Positions 14,501 through 31,025 of a stretch of DNA of 64,000 nucleotides are shown here, piece after piece. Every line of letters begins with the position of its first letter. The first letter of the stretch is position 1. Source of the stretch: Balanoglossus misakiensis (taxonomy: Eukaryota > Hemichordata); NCBI GenBank assembly GCA_040954595.2, contig CM082579.2, forward strand, positions 7,564,001 to 7,628,000. The letters run 5' to 3'. The notes beneath the pieces were generated by a model. That model had not been told where the DNA came from and ran no database searches. It saw only the letters and a program-made list of their open reading frames with translations. A program made the position numbers and the translations under genes.

Positions 14501-16008
14501 CTGTGCGCTGTCAAATCCACGAACCTCCCATGTGATACCATCATTCTTGGAAAATATGAATAAGTCACTAAAAGTAAGACAAGAATTCACTCTGAAAGCA
14601 CTATTATAAACAAAGGAAAAATCTACCACGCTCATACCTTTTGAAACAAGTATATCCCCTATCTTGAAATATATCAGATAAGATCATTCGAAGTGAAAAA
14701 CACCTTCATACAGAAATCTCAAAATACAAACTGGATCTCAAACATTAATATTGCACCACTATGCAACACCTTCACATTATTATTATTAATTAAAGTCTGT
14801 GACCCTTGAAAATACAGGGTCTTTCAATACAAGATTTTAAAGCACAGTCTAAAACCAAAGACCATCAGGGTCTATGCTAAAACTAACACTTCACTGTCAA
14901 GATTTCTTTCAAATTTTCTTGTAATGACATTGATATTTTGCTTAAAATGTCAAAAGTACAATCTCTGCAGAGGGGGAGGACTTATACATATTAGGCGCTT
15001 ATGAACATTTTCAAAAATTTTAAAATTTATGAACAGATCTGAAAAGGCAGATTTAAAGAGCACAGTTATCTGGCCAACAAACTGATCGCTGGGAAATTTG
15101 CTGGTTTAACAGTCAATGAGTACGTACAAATCAACAGGAATTATACTAAACACTACTAAGCAGTACGGTTAGACCACTTGTCCACACACAGAAAATTGCT
15201 GGACCAGTGGGGGAAGCCAGACATACAGTATACAGTCATGTTATCTTTTATTTGCCAAATCGCAAATTCCACTTATGCCTTTTCTTGCTCACAGACAGTG
15301 GCTCTGCACGTGTAACTTTGTGCGTTTCACAGATTTTTTTCTTGTGCATGAAACGTTTCTGTGTACGCAACAACCTTACAAATGCTAGCTGACACTGCCT
15401 AGGAGAAAGTGGTCCGATTCACATTCAGTACACGCATCAGTATGTGGTATCCTCAACCAACTCTGCATTCCACATTAAAGGACTATCATACCGTTATAGG
15501 CACACACACTCACACACATACACACACTGACTCTTTCATTGGGAAATGCTCACACGACAGACCTACTCTGAATTAAAACAATGACACCCCTGTGGTGATT
15601 TCTGGCCACAAAGCACCACAGAAGTCGCATGATGCGCATAACTACAAACATCAATGCTCAATTTCTGTCCACTCAGACATACGCCTTCATTTACAATTGA
15701 ATTCCACACCACATCATTCCAATTCCCGCATGATTCAACTTTCAACCCCAACCCCCAGTTACAGTTCACTTTCACACATTCACACAAAATCTGACGGATC
15801 CACAAGTCCCGTCTCTCGGTGCTGCAAAAAGCTTACTTCGCTGTCCTTTGTTGCTCGCGAATTTGACAGAAATTCCTGAACCTGCAGAGCCAGCTCGCTT
15901 CACATTCAAAGACTTATTAATATACTGCATTCATTGAAGATAGGCAATTGATTTAGTACAGTCTCTATATACACAAGTGTAATCTATACAATAGAAAGTG
16001 ATTTGTCT
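11595..16008. other. Convergent 3' regions of PDS5 and UBE2K
   Basis: This is the tail-to-tail gap. After the PDS5 stop, AATAAA signals lie at 12074-12079, 12183-12188, 13176-13181 and 13871-13876. The first two give a 3' UTR of about 500-600 bases. On the minus strand, AATAAA signals for UBE2K occur as TTTATT at 15247-15252 and 14145-14150. A CA-rich microsatellite sits near 15499-15530. Open frames here (for example 12240-12545) show no family resemblance or splice logic and were not called. Confidence 0.6.
12074..12079 (+). terminator. Polyadenylation signal for PDS5
   Basis: AATAAA hexamer 480 bases after the PDS5 stop codon. It is the first of several hexamers in the 3' flank; which one is used cannot be read from the sequence. 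Confidence 0.5.
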
Positions 16009-18051
16009 TCAGCTCATAAGGTGTTCCAATGCTTTTTCTACATCCCAGTTGTACATGGAAAGTGCTTCTCTTGAAAGTGTCTGTTGGACAAAGAAAGAAA
16101 CACAAGATCAGACACTACAGAAATAATAACCGGTTCTATATCAGTTATATTTCCTCAAAAGTTGGAAAAAAGCCACACAGTCAGAAATTCAGATACATTG
16201 TAATTCTCGTAAAGATTCCCAGAGTTGTCTTTGACGACACAAAAGTTGACATCCTACCTCATCAAATCCCATCTCTCTAAGTTGTCTAAGTTTACTTTCT
16301 AATGTTGAATTTTGTAGACTGCCGGGTGCCCCTGCGTACACACACGCCCAATGCCTGGCTGTTTCCTGAAATGCTGAGGGATTTTCTTTGTACTGCAGAG
16401 AAAAAACATTTACGGCTTATAATGATTATGAATTCACATAAAACTGCCACACAGAACACCTTGTGCATGCAAGTCAAAGAAATTATTTCAATGCAGAGAT
16501 AGATATAACACCTTATACCTGACACAAACAGTACCAGTACTCAAAACAGGAAACATTGCACACACACACACACCACACCACAAACGCCATACACACACCC
16601 AAATGAAGCCAAACAGAGAGAGGGGTAGTACATGTACCTGTTTTGCTACCACGGCATCCTGTGGATCATCTGGTTCTGCTGCTGCTAGTAACGCTTGTAA
16701 TGACAACAACACCGTGCGTAGGGTCATGGCCGCTGCCCACTGATCGCGCAGGATGTCCAGACAGATAGCCCCTGTTTTAGAACTTATGTTTGGGTGCCAA
16801 ATCTTTGTGACAAATCTGACCTATAAGAAGCAAAATCAATGTCTACCATCATCTACATTTGATGTGAATCATATTCTGCCATACTTTCAGTCGAATGATA
16901 TCTTGCCAGAGATCATGTGATATTGTTACACATTGTAACAACATCTCATTTTCAAGCCTCTGGTTAATCATAGTTATCCGAAAGGCCATTCCTACCTTAG
17001 GTGGATTAAATGGATACGTCTCTGGAATTATAATTTCTAAAATATATTTTCCGCCTTCATATGGTGTGTCTGGGGGTCCAGCAATCTCCCCGCGTAGTTC
17101 ATTATAATGGCTACCAACCATCTCAACTTTTATGGCACATTTTGCAGCCTGTTAAAAAAACAACAACAAGCATATGCATGATCTAGACAGACTTTCAGTA
17201 TCCTGATGGCAGGAAAGCTTCAAGTGACACTCAGTACGACAGAGATCATTCAGTTTGCAAAGCCAACATTATGTCAAATGTTGGTTCAACGATCAACCCC
17301 AGTGCTTTAAAAACATATCCTCTGATGTGTGATTCAATATTGTAGCACTGGCAGCATACAAATGAACCATTGTATAATATTGAACACAAATTGCCTGGTC
17401 TTAATTCAGGCTATAACTATAAGTACCAAGTATTCCCCATACTCCTTGTGATTGTGAGTTGCCAGAGATGATCACTATTTACCTCAGCCCTCATGGACAT
17501 GCAATATGTGTTCAATAGAAGATCAATGGTTCAATATAGACTGCATATTCTTCCAGATTTGAGTATTTGATTCAAATAGCTATCATATTTTTTAAGAAAT
17601 GGAAATTTGGTGACTTATGAAGGTACAGTACCATAATCATTCACCATGGGTGAATGATATACTACATCTAAAGGTACTATACTGTCAATATCACCCCACT
17701 TCCTGATCAAAATATTGTACACACCAGATGTGATTTTACATAATACGGTCTGTATATTTCTAGCAAAATGTTCAGTCAGTCACGCGGAATTCTCTTGGTC
17801 ATTGAATCTAAAGATGGTGTGGTCATTGAAAAGACACAAAGTGAAATGTTAGATGTAACAACATAGTTGTTTTTGGTGTACTTTGGGGCAAGATTCTGGC
17901 CATCGCCGTCTGGGATGACGAGATCTCATGATCCAGAAACGTGTTGTTTTGCGGTAACGTTAGCGGTGTTTGGCTAAGTTACACCTACCTCGTCACATTT
18001 AACAACTTCTTTAAATTCTCGCTGTATTCTAGCAGCTGCTATGTTTGACAT
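16009..18051 (-). CDS. UBE2K: UBE2K-type E2 ubiquitin-conjugating enzyme (5 exons, 201 aa)
   Basis: E2 enzyme of the UBE2K/HIP2 (E2-25K) class, which builds Lys48-linked ubiquitin chains in cytosol and nucleus. Exons in transcript order: 18051-17989, 17148-16996, 16820-16638, 16392-16258, 16080-16009. The UBC fold runs over residues 1-155. It contains the family strings [21 protein letters not shown] and KIWHPNI, and a [12 protein letters not shown] segment that puts the catalytic cysteine at residue 92, the same position as in human. Residues 160-201 form the C-terminal UBA domain, with MGFDE and a [11 protein letters not shown] helix. This tail separates UBE2K from other E2s. The total of 201 residues compares with 200 in human, so the chain is complete. 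It is divergently arranged with PRPS. Confidence 0.96.
16556..16590. repeat. CA-rich microsatellite in a UBE2K intron
   Basis: Run of CA dinucleotides with small interruptions in the intron between the catalytic-cysteine exon and the next UBE2K exon. Confidence 0.7.
17636..17658. repeat. Perfect 10-bp inverted repeat with 3-base centre
   Basis: ATCATTCACC, ATG, GGTGAATGAT: a self-complementary hairpin in UBE2K intron 1. Function unknown; it may be a relic of a mobile element or a cruciform. Confidence 0.8.
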
Positions 18052-18495
18052 GACTTAATAATTCCTATGTTCTGTTTAACAGAAACTAAATTTTAAAACG
18101 TATTCTGCTTCGGAATACCGAGAAGTTTTCGACGACGGTAATTTTATTTAATATACGCATGCGTAAAGTACTCGTTAGAGAGGGCGCTATGGACCTCGAT
18201 CATAAGAAAAAAAATTGTAGTAAATAAAAACCTTTCAGTAACTTATCCTAATTTTCGTGCATTTTTAGCTACTTAGCTCATTCGAGTTTTGATTTTTTTG
18301 AAGTTTTCTTAGTTTATGTGTTTGTTGTCGAATGTTCTGTAAGCGTGATCATTTTATCCGTGTACAAGGCTGACCACGGGACGTATATATATCAGCTCAC
18401 GCATGCTCCAAGAGCTCGGTGCAGCTAGTGTGGATTGCAAGTGGAAATTGTACAATCTGGAGGAGGGTGATCCCAGTGAAAAAACAGACCCAAAG
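18052..18495. promoter_or_regulatory. Bidirectional promoter region between UBE2K and PRPS
   Basis: Only 444 bases separate the two start codons, which point away from each other, so both core promoters must lie here or overlap the 5' UTRs. A TATA-like run of alternating T and A (about 18386-18394) sits about 105 bases before the PRPS start. On the UBE2K side there is no clear TATA. The segment 18130-18190 carries several CG dinucleotides, unlike the surrounding AT-rich DNA. Confidence 0.7.
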
Positions 18496-23146
<4,651 letters not shown>

Positions 23147-26100
23147 TATATCGACACCAAATGTGAACTAAAACATATCTGAAACACTCAACTTGTACAG
23201 TTAATACTTGTCCACCTCAACCAACCTCGGCAGCCCACAATGGAGTCAACATCTAATGCGTACCTTGTCTCCTAATTATCGTTTTGAATGGAGTTTGGCT
23301 TTTGTTTCAAACAACATTGGGTAGTTCAACTGCAGGAAATGTAGGGGTGTGGGAATGTTTTTTGGTTTTGACATTCATCAAGAACTGGGTGAAAATTGCG
23401 GCTAAATGGACACACCACAGTATTTCAGAAATTGTCTTCAGTTTAGTTGTACAACTACACTAAGTATTCATTCTGTGTTTGAGTCGTTAGCATTAACTTA
23501 TTTATTTTTTACATTCCTAACAATGACATCTTGATAAACTCTACACCAAGCCTTCATGGTTCTTTTTTCTTTCAGAAAAAACTGTTTCTGAAACTAGTTA
23601 AACTTCTGCCAAGTATTTGAAGTTGCTACAGTTTTGAACATGTTCTAGATGTAGTTATTGTGCTATTTTAAGAGATTAAGTGGTGGCGTTATAATGGTGT
23701 CGTCGTATGCTGTGCACGTTTTTGCTCTATTTTAACAGAATTTTGCAAAGGGTTTCTGGTGTTTTTTCTTAAACATTTCAATACTCTTTTGTTTACACAT
23801 GTCAATAGTTGAGAATTTTGACACGAGTCCCTTAACCGTGGTCAGTATTCGGATGTAATTTATTCTTAGACTACAACAAAAAAAGATTGAATTGTCTGTC
23901 CCTAATGAACTAGCATCGTCGGGAAAGTGGTTTCAAACTATCAGTTTATCATATGCTTGGGAAAAGGACTTTTGATAACCGAGTGGTGTGGTTAAATTAA
24001 AATAAAATGCTAACAAAAATTGTTTACGTAATCAGTGGGCAGTATTTTGCTTATGAAAAAAATGCTTGTTGTATAACTTAACCTTGTCTTTGTACATAAT
24101 GTTTTTACCATATCTCTGTCGTGTTGACGTTGCAACTTCAAAATTTATAATCTCTGCACAGCAATATCTGATTTTGTTCAACAATTTTCACTGCAAATCT
24201 GTTTAGTAGTTCGTCCGTAAGTGGAATTTTGTAGACCTTTCTTATTGCGATTTATTTTTGTGAGCAGCTACAGGAAAAAATGGGGGGTAGAATGACAATT
24301 TTAATCAGGCATGTCAGTGCCCCCCCCCCCCATAAACAATTTTGATATCACTTAATTGTGAGATTTTCTTTCAAAGGGGAGGAGGTGGGAGGATCAATTC
24401 ACTCCTTCCCACATCCACGTTATGATGCTGCTGGTCAATATCTCAGGATTGTAGAAGAAAACGAGTAATATTTAGAATGAACTTAGAATTTCTGCCATTA
24501 TTGTGTCACACAGATATCCGTTTTTACCACCCATGTGCTTAGTGTTTAAGTATTATTATGCACAATGTGTATACCATTTCATTTTTTCTTGCATAGCCGT
24601 GCGTACACACCAACTTTCAGATTTTTTCTGATACACAATGCACCTACCATTGCCACTTTTTTTTTCTCTTCTGCTGAAAACTTTTTGAGTAGGCTAGGTA
24701 GCAACTGTTAAATGTTATTTTATTGAATAGAAACTTGTTTTTTGAGTCTATGGAATATGTTTATTTTTTTCTTTTTGTTTAACTCTCAAATAAAGGTATT
24801 TTGTAAAATAGGAGCCTGTTTGGTTAGTTGAAGTCTGTTATGTGGTATGTTCTCCTTGGCATCTTCCAGTTTTGTATTCAAGAAAAGCATTTACTATTGT
24901 GAGGAAATTGTTGACCGTACTGATGAGAGATTGACCATGGTTCTGCCCACGTGGTGGACAGTGCTGCCAGCAGGCACTTTAGCCATTGAAAGGACAATGC
25001 TATTACAGGCGTAATTCAAATCACTCGCTAATACATGTAGTATTAAAATGGGAAACTACATGAGCACTGGGGAGGGGGGGGGGGGGATGTCGCTGTTTGA
25101 ACTTTGGTCGTTGGTGGCGCTAGATGGCATGCAGATTATACACACTGGGTATGAAGCTGTACTGTGAATTGTCTTTCAAAAGGGACATTTTTAACAGTTA
25201 CCAAACATGCATATATCAAGTGGCCCAACAGTGCACTTTCCTTAACTTTTAGTTCAGATTGTAAATTTATATAAATTGTGTTAGATACTAACTTAATTGC
25301 CAAATTCTCCCTCGTCTCCATAGTTTGATTTTCAGGTATGAGTATTCATAACGTAGGAAATACAAAATCCATGGACGCTCCCATACAAACACATAAGTGG
25401 CAAAAAAAGGAAGTTTAAACGTCAAGGTGTATTTCATATCATTTTCCTTTATTTTTGAGAGAATATAAATGAATATAGATACAAATTGTACTATGAAAGT
25501 TAAATATGTTAAAAATATTATATAAGGTGATCCGTCTTTCAGGGTATTTTGTTTTATCGTTTGTGGATTTCTGCAGCTTTAAAAATGGAGAGAGTATTTG
25601 AGTTTTTTTTACACAAGAAATTACTTCGGTCTCACCTAAGTTGATGTCTAAGAAACACTGAAAAAAATTGTACAAAAATACATTTTAACAGATGAGTAAA
25701 TGTATCTAAATATAAATGTATCTACGGCTACTAAAACATGATCAGCAGAGAGTAGTGTAAATATGCATAATATGAAAAAGTATAGGTAAAGCTAGGAATA
25801 AATATTGACCAGCTAAAGTTATAAATCAGAAAAAAATCTAACTATCGAATATGATAGATTTCATGATATGCACTAGTTTCTATCATGGGGATAAAAAAAC
25901 GTCAATTACAGTATAGCACCAAAATATGTTTCTGTTTGAAAAAGGTCTAAGCACCATTTCCAATACTTGCGTAAGTACACTTGAGATACCTGTGATTTCA
26001 ACATCTTTTAGACATGGTGTCATTATGATCAAATATCTGCTGATATTACAGAGAGTTTTTATTCTTCTTTTTCAAACAAAGGTGTAATGGAGATTGTCAA

Positions 26101-26308
26101 ATGCCTTCTCTAGTTCTGAAAAATCTAGTAGTGTTTTTAATCTTTCAGAAATTGAACTGTAGTTGAAAAGGAACTTTCCCTGATTGTTGACACAGTTATT
26201 GGTATCTTCTCTGGATTCTTGCCATTTTGAAATAACTTGACATCCGCGCTATGATATGGTAAACTTTCTGTGCTAAGTAAGAGAGGTCTGGTCTTCACAG
26301 GTCAAGAA
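23147..26308. other. Convergent 3' regions of PRPS and the EGF-like gene
   Basis: PRPS 3' UTR probably ends near the AATAAA at 24789-24794. The opposite gene has a minus-strand AATAAA, written TTTATT, at 25448-25453. Between them lie a C12 run (24320-24331) and a G13 run (25074-25086). I see no coding exon in this stretch. Confidence 0.6.
24789..24794 (+). terminator. Polyadenylation signal for PRPS
   Basis: AATAAA about 1.64 kb after the PRPS stop, followed by a T-rich and GT-rich stretch of the kind seen downstream of cleavage sites. Confidence 0.55.
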
Positions 26309-27561
26309 TTAAAACACACAGGCTATATCTTCACTGTGGCTCTTGGTTTTGCATTCTGGAAAGTGAAAGGGGAAAAATTAAAATAATGGCATACATACAC
26401 ACACCCGCACCTCGGAATATTGCCCACATGGCTGTGAAATGGGGACTTTTTGCCAACAGCAGGGACAGTGAACATTCTTGTCAGCCATATAACCCATATG
26501 ATTTACAGTGATTGTTCACAGAGCTTTGATCAGTTGCTCTCCAGTCTTGTAAAGTGAGTGCAGTAAAAAAAGGGAAACAATTTGCATGGCAGATACTGCC
26601 AGGGACTTTTCACGTAAAACAAAACTTAAACTGGTGAAACTTTGGCACTGGTAAACCAAATTAAATTACTGCACTGCACTCGCTAGCTCTAAGAAATGAA
26701 GATAACTAGTGCACTCTTACTTTTGTTACAGTGTTTGCCATAGTAACCGGTTCCACTGCACTGGCAGGTGTATTCCTTATGTTTCAACTGTAGGCAGACT
26801 CCTCCGTTTTTACAAGGATTGGACTCACAGACATCACCTACAGGTACAGGGATATTTCATTAGTTTAAAACAGAACAGCCAGATGGCCATGTCTTCAGCT
26901 GCAATAATGTGATTAGCACACACAACACAGCGATGTTCGTAATGATGTACACGTAATCAGGTCTTGTTAACCTCTCTCCGCTTCTCTCCACCCAACAGTG
27001 ATGGATAACACAATTTATGTGCATTTAGCTCAGTTGCAGCTGGAGGCTGACCATATCACTTAGCCATTTGTCCTACCAGAGAAATGACCAACAGTTTACT
27101 CAACAGTACAGTTCAAAATTTGTTTTTATGAATGGTTTACAACTTACCATACATATCCTTGACACACTGGTCATTATTTTCATACTGGAATGGGCTTTCA
27201 CAGGCTGTGACGGTGGAACACACGCACATTTTGCCCTGCACCTTGCATCCCGACCATTGTTTGTCACAGTCCTTTGTAGTTGCTGACCGACACAAACACC
27301 AATGCGAGGGAAAGGAGAGAGAATTTTTGGAGACAAGGAGTTACACATCACTTGTCTATTCACATGAAATCATATCAGCGTGTAAGCATTCATGTGCTAT
27401 AACTGTGTCCATTTAAAATTGGTGACCTGGTTTGCATGAGTCCAGGCATTTGAGTTTCTTCAATCACATCAGCACACTGTGACACCAAACTCACCTGCTG
27501 ATACTGCTACTACGACCACTACCAGAAAGGTGATTGCTTTTACAGCAGAATTCATTTTCAT
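26309..27561 (-). CDS. Small secreted cysteine-rich protein with one EGF-like domain (4 exons, 121 aa)
   Basis: Not recognised as a named family. Exons in transcript order: 27561-27495, 27282-27148, 26837-26721, 26355-26309; all junctions are phase 1, as is typical of extracellular modules. Residues 1-22 are a signal peptide: Lys near the start, then a long Val-rich hydrophobic core ending AVSA. Residues 28-61 form a compact six-cysteine module with pattern C-x6-C-x6-C-x-C-x5-C-x10-C. Residues 70-103 form an EGF-like domain with six cysteines and the NPCKNGGVC and GYYGKHC signatures. A short tail ends ACVF. No transmembrane segment is visible, so it is likely extracellular. The first module somewhat resembles cysteine-rich modules of growth-factor-binding proteins, but I cannot assign it. 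A second in-frame ATG lies at codon 3. Confidence 0.8.
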
Positions 27562-29820
27562 TTACCTGCAAAAAAAAAGAAATTCACAATTGGAAAGATT
27601 CACAAGTACTGCAATTATCAAAGTCAGAGAATATACTTCTTACATTACAAACTTTTTTGTTAAAAAATGCACTGAACTTTACCACAAATGATCAAAAATT
27701 TCTCTACAGACTACCAGTAGTAAGATACTTAATAGACTGCCACCGTAGTTTCATGCACTGCCTGGTTCTTCAGTCAAAACAGAAGGCTGCAACAAAGTTC
27801 AAGGCCGAAAAGGCAAAAGCTGGTCTCACTACGTCACTTCTTTGTCTGTGTTTACAAATCATGTTCTTTGCAGGACTGCCTCTCTCAATCAATAGAATTG
27901 AGTTTGCCAGTTATAACAGAAACAGGAAATAGCAAGAAACCACACAAGAGTGCTTGGACCATTCTGTTCTGATCAATGTCTCATACACTTCCTAATGCAT
28001 TTTATGTATGGAATTGGTGATTGTCAATTGTACAGCAGGCGACAGTATGGCCCATCTACTGATTTGTTACTTTCTTGAACCATATCAAAAGATGAGAAAC
28101 AAAAAAAATTGCAACATAAAACTCGACATAAAACAAACTGATATAAATCAAAAACTACTACTTTTTACGTTCATGATTCTCTACCAATGTATGTTTCGCG
28201 GTCGTTAACATGAAAAGTGCTAAATTTCCCTACTGAAAAAAACAATCAGAAACCCATACTTTGGAACTTTTAAGGATTGTTTTATATAAATGTCAAGTGG
28301 CCGGCACTCCTTAATTTTGCAGTGACCTCACTCAATAATGTAAACAAACTTTTTTGACCTACATGGTAACACATAACAAGTTCATTGAGTTGAGGGGCAC
28401 CTGAAGTGTAGAGTTCAACATTCTTGAGCTGCTTAACTTGCAGAAGAAACTTTTCATTGGCAATTCAATCAACAGACAGTATAGTAAAAGCCAAACGTTG
28501 ACATATGATTGATAATTTCAATTGGGATTTCTTTCAATACTTCTCGTCAAGTTGACCATGAACTTGTCTCAAGCATCTGAATACAATTTGCACTTTGGCT
28601 GTTATTGACCCTTCTGGTATGTCGACCCATTGTGTACTGTGTAGCATTGTTCCAATATCAACCTGCAAGTGCATTGCAAATGCAAAGCACTTGCTGATTG
28701 CAAATTTCAAAAAGTCAACTTTCCAAAGAGAAAGTTGCGTGCTATCTATGAAACGGTATACTGCAAGGAAAGAACAGCAATCTATGGCCTCTCCCTGTGG
28801 ATATTATACACACAAGTTCCATTCCTAACCTAATTATGGCCCCCAACCCATACGTCGGTGACCCAAGAATTCCTGAAGAAAGTTTACACTCAAAGCTCAG
28901 CACACCGCCAGCTTCGACTTTTCGTCGGCCACAAGTGATCAATCCGTTCCTATTTCATATTTATGCACTTTCGATATCAGTTCATCACAAGTCACCAAGA
29001 AGGTACTTACAATATTCTGCAAATGGTAACGGAGGAGATCACAGGACCGGTTTAATATCACAAACGTCCAACTCCTTTCTCAGTTCTCAAGTCCCAGGAC
29101 ACGACTGCACTGTATGTAAATATATGCACGAACTTTGTACAAAGTAGACTCCCGAAGCTTGTGCAAAAAAGGGGTATTTGATTGCTTAAGACATTTCAAC
29201 AAACTCCTATGAAATAAATGTTTGTGTGATCACGAGATAATCAATGTTTGACATTTATTACTATGAAAAGATGTTAACAAAAGTGTAAGGGTGCTGATTC
29301 GTGATACACTGTAATTTTATCATCACCTGCTTGAGTTATAATCGATGGGGAAATATTTCAGATTCGAGACACCACGAAGAATCTGGCCTTGTGAACGATA
29401 CTACATATTTTATATGGCTTAGGTAGTCTTAAATACATTTTAAAACAGAGAATATTATTGGCTTATTCTCCGGAATCGCCCTTACACATAACCAATCAGG
29501 TAATCTGTAAATAAGTCACAAGAAGGCACAGGGATTTCCACGCGACAGCCAGATCCACGCGGCGTGAGTAGTTCCTGATTTTCTAAGTCAATTTTGTATC
29601 CGTTACGAGAGTATTGTGTGCAAGACCACACCTGTAAAAGGTAAATTAAATGCAGGTGCTTGATCTGTGATATCGTTCATGTAATGATCGCCACGACAGA
29701 CATTCTATGAGCAGCAAGTATATTTCGGCCATCGTGGTGGTACCACTACCACTACGTGGTCATGATGCCTGATGGTGGAAAATTAGTGTCTGAAAGTTCA
29801 GACGATGCACTGATTCAAAG

Positions 29821-29855
29821 GCACTGTCGAAGTCGGGTTTCGACACCGACAGTGC
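29821..29855. repeat. Imperfect hairpin
   Basis: GCACTGTCG at 29821-29829 pairs with CGACAGTGC at 29847-29855. Inside, GTCGAA pairs with TTCGAC. The two stems are offset by a few unpaired bases. Confidence 0.75.
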
Positions 29856-29929
29856 TCTGATATTGGTAGTATTCATTGCAAAGCATTTGCAGTTTTTCTG
29901 AACCCGAACTAACAAGGTACACTTACTTG

Positions 29930-29951
29930 CCCCCCCCCCCCCCCCCCCCCC
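29930..29951. repeat. C22 homopolymer
   Basis: Twenty-two consecutive C residues, the longest of several poly-C/poly-G runs in the window. Confidence 0.9.
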
Positions 29952-29997
29952 TTGCAGTCTCAGTCACAGCATGGACGTAAAAAGAGACAGGTATGCC

Positions 29998-30198
29998 CTA
30001 GCTGCAATGATTGTAGTGGATGCTGCCAGGTTGACTGGTGCCTGTGGTGCTGCGAACGCCGATCAACCTAGCAGCAACCGCTACACTCTGAATCATTGCA
30101 GCCAGGTGCGCCGCATACATAGGTTGGGTGGTTACAAAAGTTAACAACATAATGTCTTCAGCATCAAGCTCAAAGTCAATGTTGTTAGATCTATCCAT
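29998..30198 (-). CDS. Uncharacterised 66-codon open frame, doubtful
   Basis: Starts MDRSNNIDFELDAEDIMLL and continues as an Ala/Val/Met-rich stretch. The acidic, regular N-terminus looks more protein-like than most chance frames here, but no partner exon, family or poly-A signal could be tied to it. It could be an exon of a decayed transposase-type gene or chance. Confidence 0.15.
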   Translation of the reverse strand: MDRSNNIDFELDAEDIMLLTFVTTQPMYAAHLAAMIQSVAVAARLIGVRSTTGTSQPGSIHYNHCS

Positions 30199-30280
30199 TG
30201 TCTAGTACAGCTAGATACTAGGCTGATCTAACCATTGCCTTGTGTTCCCTTCTAGCACACAGCTGAACAGTTAGTAAGCA

Positions 30281-30844
30281 ATGATCAGACTGGTACCAGG
30301 CAGCGGTAAAGATGGCGAAAAGGTTGACCCAGACGCAGCCAAACGACTACAGCGCAAATCAGTGTGGATATCCGTGAAAATCTTTGCTGTAACTGTGGCC
30401 GCTCTCCGACTAAGTAAGAATAAATTTCACAAATAATGGTGGTTTTGCTCGCAGGGTTTTCGGAAGAGTTTAATTATACTTTAGAATGATGACATTAGGT
30501 ATGCGTCACTCTATACCATGAACTCTTCATTTGCAATTTGGTTAAGATGTTCTGTTTGCACATATTTGCCATCTAGATTCCCAACAATTACTGTTGCCAT
30601 GGAATCCTGGATCTTCCTACAGTGTGCTACAATAAAAAACAATGAAGGTCAATTAACTTCTAGCTTTCACCCTACAGCTAGATTGTCAGTCTCCTTCATA
30701 CAATGATCAGATGCATTTTGATGGTCTGAGAAACTTATGTCCCTGAAATATTGTGCTCCATTTTGTTGATATTCATTGTATCTCATCTTGTTCTTATTTT
30801 TTTCCCTTGCAGCACCAATCCTGATTGCAAGACTATCAGAATAG
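30281..30844 (+). CDS. TOMM5: TOMM5, small subunit of the mitochondrial TOM import complex (2 exons, 54 aa)
   Basis: Exons 30281-30413 and 30813-30844. The protein begins MIRLVPGSGKDGEKVDPD and has a KRLQRKSVWISVKIF amphipathic-to-hydrophobic stretch and the family ending AALRLTPILIARLSE. Human TOMM5 (51 residues) has the same plan: an acidic N-terminus, a basic patch, one transmembrane helix, then VALLRVTPFILKKL. The helix is about residues 28-48 and anchors the protein in the mitochondrial outer membrane beside TOM40. In-frame stops (TAG TAA, 30271-30276) precede the ATG, which fixes the start. The intron position inside the LRLTP motif and the phase-1 join close exactly to a TAG. Confidence 0.88.
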
Positions 30845-30893
30845 TTGTCCCCATGACAGTAGCGTGACTGAGACAGACTTGACATCATTCATC

Positions 30894-31025
30894 ATGTCCT
30901 CCAGACATCTCTGTCATCATGTCGGCATAGCAACAGCGGTGGGCATTGCGCGAACATATCCGCTGATAAACCAAGAAGAAATCTCAGATGCTGATATTTT
31001 GGACTTGATAGAGAAGAAAACATGA
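30894..31025 (+). CDS. Possible 43-aa small ORF in the TOMM5 3' UTR
   Basis: Runs from ATG at 30894 to TGA at 31023-31025 and lies 50 bases after the TOMM5 stop. The C-terminal half (LINQEEISDADILDLIEKK) looks like an acidic amphipathic helix rather than random sequence. No family is recognised. It may be a dicistronic micropeptide or chance. Confidence 0.2.
   Translation: MSSRHLCHHVGIATAVGIARTYPLINQEEISDADILDLIEKKT

Larger units (their letters stand above)
27562..30280. other. Divergent intergenic region between the EGF-like gene and TOMM5
   Basis: No supported coding exon. It holds an imperfect hairpin (29821-29855), an uninterrupted run of 22 C (29930-29951) and a 66-codon minus-strand frame (29998-30198) of unknown status. 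Promoters of both flanking genes must lie here; no convincing TATA element was found. Confidence 0.5.

Noticed and set aside
28797-29147. 116-codon + strand frame between the EGF-like gene and TOMM5
   Set aside because: No recognisable family, irregular composition and no splice partner; the length is within chance for this base composition.
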